Below, piece by piece: positions 1 to 6,191 of a DNA stretch of 8,052 bases (positions within the stretch are counted from its first letter, which is position 1; every line of letters begins with the position of its first letter). The stretch comes from DATLMR01 sp035537555 (GTDB taxonomy: Bacteria > Acidobacteriota > Blastocatellia > UBA7656). The translations under genes and the position numbers were made by a program. The notes below the pieces were generated by a model. That model saw only the letters and a program-made list of their open reading frames with translations. It made no database searches and had not been told where the DNA came from. Location: positions 1-8,052 of the forward strand of contig DATLMR010000188.1 in the NCBI GenBank assembly GCA_035537555.1, read 5' to 3'.

Positions 1-2381
1 AGCCGGGATTTGCGGCCGTGGTGGTCCTCACACTCGCTCTCGGTATAGGGGCCAATACGGCGATCTTCAGCGTGATCGACGCGCTGTTGCTCACCCCGCT
101 TCCGTACAGGGAAGCGGACCGCCTCGTCTTGTTCTCCACCACCGCGAGGTCGGCGCAATCGACCAACAGCTTCTCCTCTTTTCCCGACATCGAGGACTGG
201 AAGGCTTCGGCCTCCTCGTTCGAAGGCATAGCCTCCTTCAAGGGCGCGGGGTTCACTCTAACCGGAGAAGGCGAGGCCGAGCGCGTGGAAGCCGCGCAGG
301 TGTCTTCGGCCTTCTTCCCGATACTCGGAGCCAACCCGCTTCACGGCAGGACTTTTCTTGAGGCCGACGACAGGCCCGGAAGCGAGCGGGTCGTGATCGT
401 GAGCCACTCTCTCTGGCAGCGCCGTTTCGGGAGCGACCCCGGCCTGATAGGCCGCGCCTTGATGCTCAACGGGAACGCTTACACGGTCATCGGCATCATG
501 CCTCCCGACTTCAGCTTTCCCATCCAGATGGACAAAGCGGAGATGTGGGTGAGCCCCGCCTACGAGGGCAGCAACCTGCAGTCGAGGGGTGCGCAGGTAA
601 CGAACGCCCTCGCGCGGCTGAAGCCGGGCGTGACGCTCGAACAGGCCCGCGCCGAGATGGATTCCATCATGCGCGGCCTCGAAGAGAAGTACCCGCGGAC
701 GAATACGGACAGGGTAGTGCTGGTCACGGGCTTGCAGGACCAGCTCGTCAGCAAGGTCAGGTTCGCGCTGTGGCTTCTGTTCGGAGCGGTGGGCTTCGTC
801 ATGCTCATTGCCTGCGCCAACGTGGCGAACCTGCTGCTCGTCAGGGCCTCTTCGCGGCAAAAGGAGTTCGCCGTCCGACTTGCCCTCGGGGCCAGCCGCT
901 CTCGACTCATAAGGCAGTTGCTGACCGAAAGCCTCGCGCTCGCCCTGCTCGGAGGCGGCGCGGGCCTGCTGCTCGCGGTCTGGCTGCTTGACCTGCTCGT
1001 GGCCCTGAGCCCCGACGACCTCCCGAGGCTCGGCGCGATCGGGATAGACGCGCGCGTGCTCGGCTTTACTTTCGCCGCCTCTATATCGACCGGCGTGATC
1101 TTCGGGCTCGCGCCCGCCCTCAAGTTCTCGCGCCCCGATCTTAACGAGGGACTGAAAGAGGGCGCGCGCACCGCGTCCGGCGCGGGACGCAATCGCCTGC
1201 GCGGCACGCTCGTGATGGCGGAGGTCGCGCTCTCGGTGGTGCTGCTCGTCAGCGCGGGCCTGCTCGTCAAGAGCTTCCTCAGGCTTCAGCAGGTAGATCC
1301 GGGATTCGACCCCGAGCGCATGCTGACTCTCCGCATCTCCACGCCGCGCGCGAAGTATCCGAAAGGCGAGCAGCGAGTCGAATTCTTCCAGCAGGTCCTT
1401 GACCGCGTCCGGGCGCTCCCCGGAGTGCGGTCGGCCGCGTTCGTTACGCCCGCGCCTTTCACCAATAACAACGTGAACACCGATTTCGTGATCGATGGGC
1501 GGCCGGCTCCCCCTCCCGGCCAGGGGCCGGGCGCCGACGTGCGCGGCATCACTCCCGGGTATTTCGAGACGATGGCGATCCCGCTCATCAGGGGCCGAAA
1601 GTTTTCCGACGATGACCGAAAGGGCCGCGTCGGAGCCGCGATCATCAACGAAGAGGCGGCCCGCCGGTACTGGCCCGACGAAGACCCCGTGGGCCAGACG
1701 ATCTCTTCGGTCGGCGTAGGCGTCGACGACGACGAGCCGGAGCGATGGGAGATCGTCGGCATAGTCGGGAACGTCAGGCACGTCTCTCTCGATAAAGCGC
1801 CGAGGCCCGAGATCTACGTGCCGCACCGCCAGCAGTCGTGGGGGTGGGGGCACCTCATGGTCCGCACGGCGACCGACCCGATGAGCTTCGCCCCCGCCGT
1901 GCGATCGCAGATTTATGAAGTGGACAAGGACCAGCCCGTTTATAACGTTCGCCCCATGGAGCAGATGATCGCGGGCTCATTCGCCAGCCAGCGCTTCTAC
2001 ATGTTATTGCTGGGCATCTTCGCGGCGGTCGGGCTTGTCCTCGCCTTGATCGGCATATACAGCGTCATCTCGTATGCCGTGACGGAGTCGACGCGCGAAA
2101 TCGGCATTCGCATGGCCCTCGGCGCGCAGAGGCAGGACGTGCTCAGGATGGTGCTGCGGCATGGCATGCTGATGGCTCTCGGCGGCATCGGCATCGGGGT
2201 CGCCGCCGCGTGGGTCATGACGCGCGTGATGTCGAGCCTGCTGTTCGAGGTCAGCGCGACCGACCCCCTCATCTTCTCGTGCATCTCCCTTCTGCTTCTC
2301 TCAATGGCCCTGCTGGCCTGCTACCTGCCGGCCCGCAAGGCGACGACCGTCGATCCGATGGTCGCCCTGCGATACGAATGA
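1..2381 (+). CDS. ADOP-family duplicated FtsX/MacB-like permease, 5'-truncated
   Basis: Inner-membrane permease of the MacB/FtsX type, made of two tandem units of transmembrane helix, periplasmic MacB-like core and FtsX helices. The frame is open from base 3 and reads PGF then a helix with LALGIGANTAIFSV, the usual N-terminal signature of ADOP proteins, so the GTG at 18 is internal and the true start lies upstream. Counting from that GTG: first periplasmic core about 35-245; first FtsX block from about 249 (IACANVANLLL, then RLALGASR) to about 375; second-unit helix about 390-415; second core about 420-650, with ITPGYFETM and RRYWPDEDPVGQ; second FtsX block about 657-785 (TREIGIRMALGA). The protein ends in PARKATTVDPMVALRYE, typical of the family. 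ADOP members are named for the absence of a neighbouring ATPase, and none is seen here. The substrate is unknown; macrolide or lipoprotein export like MacB is only an analogy. Probably 20-80 residues are missing. Confidence 0.95.
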   Translation, partial: PGFAAVVVLTLALGIGANTAIFSVIDALLLTPLPYREADRLVLFSTTARSAQSTNSFSSFPDIEDWKASASSFEGIASFKGAGFTLTGEGEAERVEAAQVSSAFFPILGANPLHGRTFLEADDRPGSERVVIVSHSLWQRRFGSDPGLIGRALMLNGNAYTVIGIMPPDFSFPIQMDKAEMWVSPAYEGSNLQSRGAQVTNALARLKPGVTLEQARAEMDSIMRGLEEKYPRTNTDRVVLVTGLQDQLVSKVRFALWLLFGAVGFVMLIACANVANLLLVRASSRQKEFAVRLALGASRSRLIRQLLTESLALALLGGGAGLLLAVWLLDLLVALSPDDLPRLGAIGIDARVLGFTFAASISTGVIFGLAPALKFSRPDLNEGLKEGARTASGAGRNRLRGTLVMAEVALSVVLLVSAGLLVKSFLRLQQVDPGFDPERMLTLRISTPRAKYPKGEQRVEFFQQVLDRVRALPGVRSAAFVTPAPFTNNNVNTDFVIDGRPAPPPGQGPGADVRGITPGYFETMAIPLIRGRKFSDDDRKGRVGAAIINEEAARRYWPDEDPVGQTISSVGVGVDDDEPERWEIVGIVGNVRHVSLDKAPRPEIYVPHRQQSWGWGHLMVRTATDPMSFAPAVRSQIYEVDKDQPVYNVRPMEQMIAGSFASQRFYMLLLGIFAAVGLVLALIGIYSVISYAVTESTREIGIRMALGAQRQDVLRMVLRHGMLMALGGIGIGVAAAWVMTRVMSSLLFEVSATDPLIFSCISLLLLSMALLACYLPARKATTVDPMVALRYE

Positions 2382-2453
2382 AAGGCCCGCGCCGGAGATT
2401 GAAAAAGCCCCGAGGCGGCCGTGCGTCAAGATAGCCTGATCTGCATACGGTCG

Positions 2454-2483
2454 CCCCGGGGCCTCCGCCGGGGTTTCGCGGAG
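2454..2483 (+). terminator. Possible weak terminator or alternative hairpins after the permease
   Basis: Two short GC-rich stems can form about 70 nt past the permease stop. CCCCGG (2454-2459) pairs with CCGGGG (2468-2473) and is followed only by TTT. CTCCGC (2463-2468) pairs perfectly with GCGGAG (2478-2483). They share bases, so only one can form at a time. There is no real U-tract, so a classical intrinsic terminator is not well supported, and the stems may just reflect high GC. Confidence 0.25.
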
Positions 2484-2553
2484 CTCGAAATCGCTCGCCG
2501 CTCTCTCACTCTTCGACTCTCCATAGTCTCTGCAATGATACGCGACAAGGGGA

Positions 2554-2583
2554 AGGACAGGGCGATCGAACTTCCATTATAAT
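2554..2583 (+). promoter_or_regulatory. Candidate sigma70-type promoter for the 116-aa gene
   Basis: A perfect TATAAT (2578-2583) lies 18 nt after AGGACA (2554-2559), which matches TTGACA at its last four positions. Transcription would start near 2590 and give a leader of about 90 nt before the ATG at 2679. This AT-rich -10 stands out in very GC-rich DNA and lies in a real gap between genes, which supports it. The -35 match is only moderate. Confidence 0.5.
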
Positions 2584-2585
2584 GG
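2574..2585 (+). promoter_or_regulatory. 12-bp perfect palindrome overlapping the -10 box
   Basis: CCATTATAATGG is its own reverse complement. It covers the whole candidate -10 hexamer and gives a TATAAT on both strands (2578-2583 on +, 2576-2581 on -). It could be an operator where a dimeric repressor blocks RNA polymerase, or just a symmetrical -10 region. No known operator consensus is recognised. Confidence 0.35.
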
Positions 2586-2590
2586 TCGCC

Positions 2591-2636
2591 TCCCGGACGG
2601 GGGCTCCGGCCGCAAAGGCCGGGCGGGTCCCTCGGA
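2591..2636 (+). promoter_or_regulatory. Structured 5' leader hairpin upstream of the 116-aa gene
   Basis: Right after the predicted transcription start the leader can fold into one long, interrupted hairpin. The apical stem is CCGGCC (2606-2611) with GGCCGG (2617-2622) around a GCAAA loop. A middle stem pairs GGAC (2595-2598) with GTCC (2627-2630), and a basal TCC (2591-2593) pairs with GGA (2634-2636). Purine-rich internal loops separate the stems. It leaves the ribosome binding site at 2667-2671 free. It does not match any riboswitch consensus I can recall, so a stabilising leader or an undescribed cis-element are both possible. Confidence 0.35.
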
Positions 2637-2678
2637 AGCTTCTCTATTTCCGGGAAGATTTCGTTAAAGGAAAAGATA

Positions 2679-3029
2679 ATGGATTCAACCGCAGGCTCGC
2701 TCGTGGAAGAGTATTCGTTTTTGATCGAGAACCTCAAGATGACCCATCCGACGGAGCTCGTCAACCTGAACATCAAAGTCCGCTATCACTTCGTCTCGAA
2801 CCTCTCCGATAGCGCCTACCCCGATTTCCGGGACATAGCCGAAGACATTCAGGACTTCATCGATAGCTATCCGGAGAAATCGGATTACTGGGAGATCATA
2901 AACAAGAAGCTCACCCTCCTGGTGCTCGACGGCTACTCGGAGCTTCAGGATGTAACGAGCGAGATGGAGATCTCGCCGTCGAAAGAAGACCCTTACTTCA
3001 GCCTGAGCGTCGTAACGCGCAAGAGATAG
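2679..3029 (+). CDS. Unrecognised 116-aa protein, possible T-fold topology
   Basis: I cannot assign this protein to a named family. It has no signal peptide, membrane helix or cysteine, so it is probably cytoplasmic. The pattern suggests strand (about 11-20), strand (26-38, NLNIKVRYHF), two helices (47-88, containing YPDFRDIAEDIQDFI and DYWEIINKKLT), strand (91-98) and strand (105-114). This order of two strands, two helices and two strands, the length, and an acidic residue at E72 resemble tunnelling-fold proteins such as dihydroneopterin aldolase (FolB, about 120 aa), in which a glutamate anchors the substrate ring. That is an inference from topology only; no catalytic set is recognised and no folate or queuosine gene is nearby. 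The ATG at 2679 is supported by AAGGA at 2667-2671, seven bases upstream. The stop lies 11 nt before the next ATG, so the two genes are probably co-transcribed. Its base composition is visibly less GC-rich than that of its neighbours. Confidence 0.8.
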   Translation: MDSTAGSLVEEYSFLIENLKMTHPTELVNLNIKVRYHFVSNLSDSAYPDFRDIAEDIQDFIDSYPEKSDYWEIINKKLTLLVLDGYSELQDVTSEMEISPSKEDPYFSLSVVTRKR

Positions 3030-3040
3030 AGGCAGGCGAT

Positions 3041-4216
3041 ATGGAACGTTACCGGCCCGGCGTCCGAACCGATCGCGCGCTCTACTCCCCGGAACCATTC
3101 CGGCATCGAGGCGTAATAAGTCTCGTGAAGAAAAAGCTCATGAGGCTCCATCTTTTCGCGATCCCGCTCATCCTCCTGGCCGCCCTCCCCGGCTCAAACA
3201 CCGATGCTTCCGGGCCGGCAATCCCTTCCGCCCGCGCCGAGTCGCCGCAGGTAGACGTGCGCGTGGTCGCGGATGAAGCGGAGGCCGTGCTCTCCATTCT
3301 ATCCAAAAAGCGGGCGCGCCTGCCCGTCACCGACGCGGACTGGCAAAGGCTTTTTTCGAGCGAAGGCTACGTCCGCCTGAAGAAGCGCGAGACCTCGATG
3401 CGACGGCCCTTCGAGGAGGCGGATTTCAAGTCCTTCGTCCTTTCCGCCGCGCTCGAAGCGCGGGCCACGGCGTTGGAAGAGACTCTCGAAAGGTGGAAGC
3501 GCGCGGACGTAGCCCGAGCGTCCGGCCGCGCGCTCGCTTACCTGCCGAAGCAGGCGAGCCTTCGCGCGAAGATATATCCGTCCATCAAGCCGAGAGACAA
3601 TAGCTTCGTCTTCGAAGTGAAGACCGACCCGGCCATCTTCCTCTACCTCGACGAGGAAGTGACCGGAGAACAGTTCGAGAACACCCTGGCGCACGAGCTG
3701 CACCACATTGGCTACGGCGGCAGTTGCCCGTCGAAGGCCGTGGCCGACGAAGTCTCCCGGATGCCTCGGGGCGCGCGGGATGCCGTGTCGTGGATCGGAG
3801 CTTTCGGCGAGGGGCTCGCGATGCTCGCGGCGGCCGGCGGGCCGGATATTCACCCCCATCTCGTCAGCAAGCCCGAAGAGCGCAAGCGGTGGGACCTCGA
3901 CATGGCGAACTTCAACGATGACCTCACGAAAGTGGATAGATTCCTTCTCGACGTTCTGGAGAAACGCTTGAGCGAGGAGGAAGAGCAGAAGCGCGGGTTC
4001 GAGTTCTTCGGAGTCCAGGGGCCGTGGTACACGGTCGGGTGGAAGATGGCTTCCACCATTGAGAAGACCTTCGGCCGCGCGAAGCTCATCGAGAGCGCGT
4101 GCGATAAGCGAAAGCTGCTGGCCGTCTACAACGACGCGGCGCGAAGGGCCAACGGCTCCGGCCGTGAAGGACTCGCCCTCTGGTCCGCCTCGCTCGTCGA
4201 ACGGGTCGCCAGGTAG
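3041..4216 (+). CDS. Secreted putative zinc-dependent peptidase (gluzincin-like, DUF5700-type)
   Basis: Likely exported metallopeptidase. It carries HELHH at residues 218-222 (numbering from the ATG at 3041) within FENTLAHELHHIGYGG, the HEXXH zinc site. A downstream GEGLA with E257 fits the third zinc ligand of gluzincins. The mixed helical architecture and HEXXH/EGxA spacing resemble proteins named DUF5700 putative Zn-dependent protease; I am fairly but not fully sure of that family. An export signal is clear: basic KKKLMR, then hydrophobic LFAIPLILLAAL (about residues 38-49), then an Ala/Ser/Pro-rich stretch ending in SARA (63-66), a possible signal peptidase I site. The start is debatable. 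The ATG at 3041 has GAGG (3029-3032) and AGG (3034-3036) upstream, but it puts 28 Arg-rich residues before the signal peptide. GTG 3125 or ATG 3140 would give a normal signal peptide but lack a well-placed ribosome site. The substrate is unknown. It follows the 116-aa gene by 11 nt, suggesting one operon. Confidence 0.85.
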   Translation: MERYRPGVRTDRALYSPEPFRHRGVISLVKKKLMRLHLFAIPLILLAALPGSNTDASGPAIPSARAESPQVDVRVVADEAEAVLSILSKKRARLPVTDADWQRLFSSEGYVRLKKRETSMRRPFEEADFKSFVLSAALEARATALEETLERWKRADVARASGRALAYLPKQASLRAKIYPSIKPRDNSFVFEVKTDPAIFLYLDEEVTGEQFENTLAHELHHIGYGGSCPSKAVADEVSRMPRGARDAVSWIGAFGEGLAMLAAAGGPDIHPHLVSKPEERKRWDLDMANFNDDLTKVDRFLLDVLEKRLSEEEEQKRGFEFFGVQGPWYTVGWKMASTIEKTFGRAKLIESACDKRKLLAVYNDAARRANGSGREGLALWSASLVERVAR

Positions 4217-4256
4217 GCGTGAGCTTTATCAGGCTCCGGCGGCGCGCGATAAAAAG

Positions 4257-4269
4257 AGTTTGGGCGCAA
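4257..4269 (+). promoter_or_regulatory. Candidate Ada box upstream of ada
   Basis: AGT, six bases, GCAA (4257-4269) resembles the E. coli Ada operator, AAT-N6-GCAA, with one mismatch in the A box. GCGCAAGA (4264-4271) is also found in the E. coli ada control region as I recall it. Relative to a start near 4312 the site lies at about -55 to -43, the region where methylated Ada activates its own promoter in E. coli. The motif is short, so chance cannot be excluded. Confidence 0.35.
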
Positions 4270-4277
4270 GAAACGGA

Positions 4278-4306
4278 TAGATTGCTCGCCGGTACTCTCA
4301 TATTAT
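4278..4306 (+). promoter_or_regulatory. Candidate activator-dependent promoter of ada
   Basis: TATTAT (4301-4306) is a good -10 (five of six bases). The position 17 bp upstream, TAGATT (4278-4283), is a poor -35. A poor -35 with an Ada-like site just upstream is what an Ada-activated promoter would show. The transcript would start about 4312, very close to the GGAGG at 4314-4318. Confidence 0.4.
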
Positions 4307-4326
4307 CTGAACCGGAGGCAATGACC

Positions 4327-5466
4327 ATGAATGAGAGCCGAGAGGTTTTATCGGAGATACGGAAGATGGACGAGGAGACGCGCTGGGAGGCCGTGCGGAC
4401 GAGGGATGCTCGCTTCAACTCCATCTTCGTCTATGGCGTGCGCTCGACGGGCATCTATTGCAGGCCCTCGTGCCCGTCGCGCCGTCCTCGCCGCGAGCAC
4501 GTGACCTTTCTCGACTCCTGCGAGGAGGCGGAGCGAAGCGGGTTTCGCGCCTGCCGCCGCTGCAATCCGCGCGAGGCGGGCGCGGCCGTCCCGGCGATGG
4601 AGATGGTGCTCCGAGCATGCCGCGCCATCGAGGACCACGTTCGTCGAGGGGAGGGGACGATTTCGCTCTCTGTCTTGAGCGAGGCGCTGAAAGTCAGCCC
4701 GCATCACCTTCACAGGACCTTCAAGAGCGTAACGGGCGTGACCCCTCGCCAGTATGCGGCGGCCCATCGCCTGGAGCAGTTCAAGTCCATGGTCAGGAGG
4801 GGCGACGAGCTCGCGGGAGCGATGTACGGAGCCGGGTTCGGTTCGAGCAGCCGCCTTTATGAGAAGGGGGCCGAGCAGCTCGGAATGACTCCGGCTACCT
4901 ACCGGCAGGGAGGGAAAGGAATGGTCATCGATTATGCCATCGTCGATTCTCCGCTGGGCCGGCTGCTCGTCGCGGCGACCGGGCGGGGCGTCTGTGCGGT
5001 AAGCTTCGGCGACGAGGACGAGAGGCTGGAATCGGCTCTGGCAGCCGAATACCCGGCGGCCACCATTCGGCGCGACGGGAAAGATTTGGGGGACCGTCTG
5101 AACGCTCTTCTGAGGCACCTCGATGGAGCACAAGCGCGGCTCGACCTGCCGCTCGATTTGCAGGCGACCGCTTTTCAATCGCGAGTGTGGGAAGAGATGC
5201 GGAAGATCCCCTATGGAGCTACACGGTCTTATAAAGAGCTGGCCGAAGCCATCGGGCGGCCCTCGGCCGCGCGGGCGGTGGCGCGCGCCTGCGCCTCCAA
5301 CCCCGTGGCCCTCATAAATCCCTGCCATCGCATCATTCGGGAAGACGGCACGCCGGGCGGCTATCGCTGGGGACTCGAGCGCAAATCGCTTCTTCTCTCC
5401 CGCGAGAAGGAGCGCCGCGACACGCCCGCGCCGAGCACTCCTGATTCTCCTGGCGATCGATTGTAA
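4327..5466 (+). CDS. ada: Ada: bifunctional methylphosphotriester/O6-methylguanine-DNA methyltransferase and transcriptional activator
   Basis: Full three-part Ada of 379 residues (E. coli Ada has 354). The N-terminal zinc domain has the four cysteines C45, C49 (YCRPSC), C76 and C79 (CRRC). By homology with E. coli C38, C45 takes the methyl group from DNA phosphotriesters, which turns the protein into an activator. An AraC-type helix-turn-helix follows at about 87-195 (LSVLSEALKVSPHHLHRTFK, then GFGSSSRLYEKG, LGMTPATYR). Residues from about 199 form the O6-alkylguanine transferase: RNase H-like part, then FQSRVWEEMRKIPYG and the active site NPCHRII with C333 as suicide methyl acceptor. All key residues are present, so it should be active. 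The start is ATG 4327, eight bases after GGAGG (4314-4318); ATG 4321 is too close, and a GTG at 4219 would add residues without Ada similarity. It acts in the cytoplasm in the adaptive response to alkylation. The stop TAA at 5464-5466 is followed by a small secreted protein gene; no alkB or alkA is seen nearby. Confidence 0.97.
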   Translation: MNESREVLSEIRKMDEETRWEAVRTRDARFNSIFVYGVRSTGIYCRPSCPSRRPRREHVTFLDSCEEAERSGFRACRRCNPREAGAAVPAMEMVLRACRAIEDHVRRGEGTISLSVLSEALKVSPHHLHRTFKSVTGVTPRQYAAAHRLEQFKSMVRRGDELAGAMYGAGFGSSSRLYEKGAEQLGMTPATYRQGGKGMVIDYAIVDSPLGRLLVAATGRGVCAVSFGDEDERLESALAAEYPAATIRRDGKDLGDRLNALLRHLDGAQARLDLPLDLQATAFQSRVWEEMRKIPYGATRSYKELAEAIGRPSAARAVARACASNPVALINPCHRIIREDGTPGGYRWGLERKSLLLSREKERRDTPAPSTPDSPGDRL

Positions 5467-5501
5467 TGGCCTCGGGAAAGCGCCTCATTCGGGAGCGGCC
5501 T

Positions 5502-5948
5502 ATGTCGATTTTCACCGCGCGCATCTTGATTCTTATCTTCCTACAGCTGATCTGGCCCGGGGCGGGCACGCCTGCCTCGGCCCAGAGCCCCGCTTACACG
5601 CCCGCCCCGGGTAGCGACGAGCGCAAGGCGGTCATGGACGCCCTGCGCGCTCCCGTAGAGCGCGAGCTGAAGAAGCGAGTGATCTTCAAGGTGGACCACC
5701 TGAAATTGCAGAGCGGATGGGCCTTCGTTCGCGGCGTGCCCGAGCAGCCGGGCGGCAAGGCGATGGATTACCGCGGCACCGAGTACCAGGAAGCCATCAG
5801 GCAGGGAGTGTTCGATAACTGGTTCTGCGCCCTGCTTCGCAAGCAGGGCGGAAAATGGAAGGTCGTCGTCTACAGCATCGGCGCGACCGACGTGGTGTAC
5901 GAAGGCTGGGACAAGCAGTACAAGGCCCCTCCCGGGATCTTCCGCTAG
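5502..5948 (+). CDS. Small secreted protein of unknown function
   Basis: A 148-residue protein that I cannot place in a named family. It has a clean Sec signal peptide: MSIFTAR, then hydrophobic ILILIFLQLIW (8-18), then a probable cleavage after ASA (25-27), leaving a mature periplasmic or secreted protein beginning QSPAY. The mature part has a helix-like stretch (about 38-58, DERKAVMDALRAPVERELKK), then strand-rich segments including FKVDHLKLQSGWAFVRGVPE (62-81) and GGKWKVVVYSIGATDVVYEGW (116-136). Its size and pattern of one helix followed by sheet recall small NTF2-like or cystatin-like folds, but this is only an impression. The ATG at 5502 is chosen because GGGAG (5491-5495) stands six bases before it and it gives a normal signal peptide. 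An in-frame ATG at 5466 overlaps the ada stop (TAATG) and has no good ribosome site. It lies 35 nt after ada without a visible terminator, so it may be read through from ada. Confidence 0.85.
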   Translation: MSIFTARILILIFLQLIWPGAGTPASAQSPAYTPAPGSDERKAVMDALRAPVERELKKRVIFKVDHLKLQSGWAFVRGVPEQPGGKAMDYRGTEYQEAIRQGVFDNWFCALLRKQGGKWKVVVYSIGATDVVYEGWDKQYKAPPGIFR

Positions 5949-5965
5949 GCCGGAGGCGATCCGGC
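5949..5965 (+). terminator. Short hairpin just after the stop of the secreted protein gene
   Basis: GCCGG (5949-5953) and CCGGC (5961-5965) can form a five-pair stem with a seven-base loop directly behind the TAG. No U-tract follows, so it is at best a weak or Rho-assisted end. The rest of the gap to 6191 shows no gene; the open frame reaching back to 6045 has no ribosome site or recognisable protein before 6192. Confidence 0.2.
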
Positions 5966-6117
5966 AGAATCGGTAAAATACCTTCAAGCGCGTTTGAGCC
6001 TCTAAAACCCGCACGACCGGCACCTCTCGCCGCCCGCCCCGGATATGATCCCCAGGTTTGAAGCCCCGGCCTTGAAACCCGGTATGGCCGCGCCTGATGC
6101 GATCATTCGCCGGAACC

Positions 6118-6145
6118 TTGTAATTACCCTCGGGCCGGTTATATC
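6118..6145 (+). promoter_or_regulatory. Candidate promoter for the zinc-ribbon/DUF2059 unit
   Basis: TTGTAA (6118-6123, four of six matches to the -35 consensus) is separated by 16 bp from TATATC (6140-6145, four of six to the -10). This is the only AT-rich island in the 243-nt gap. The start would be near 6152, giving a 40-nt leader that includes the AGGGAG ribosome site at 6180-6185. Confidence 0.4.
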
Positions 6146-6191
6146 TTTGTGGCTCCGATTCGCGGCCCCACGACTACACAGGGAGAAGATT

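Noticed and set aside
258..1853. Long minus-strand open frame (531 codons) inside the permease gene
   Set aside because: It is antisense to a clearly conserved permease, its product is a low-complexity Arg/Glu/Ala/Pro-rich chain with no domain, and GC-rich genes routinely give such shadow frames.
2591..2636. Cyclic-di-GMP (GEMM) riboswitch, suggested by the CGCAAAGG loop
   Set aside because: The other invariant GEMM parts, including the tetraloop-receptor stem and the GGGUUACC-like segment, are not seen, so only the loop is similar.
2582..2812. Plus-strand open frame beginning at ATG 2582 in the leader of the 116-aa gene
   Set aside because: It begins in the -10 palindrome, upstream of the expected transcription start, has no ribosome site and overlaps the better-supported 116-aa frame.
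4219..4326. N-terminal extension of Ada starting at GTG 4219
   Set aside because: It contains the candidate promoter, lacks similarity to Ada proteins, and a better ribosome site precedes ATG 4327.
4348..5328. Minus-strand open frame (326 codons) opposite ada
   Set aside because: It is a shadow of a well-recognised Ada gene, with no domain or start context of its own.
6045..6191. Upstream extension of the zinc-ribbon frame from 6045
   Set aside because: It covers the candidate promoter, and no ribosome site or family similarity exists before ATG 6192.
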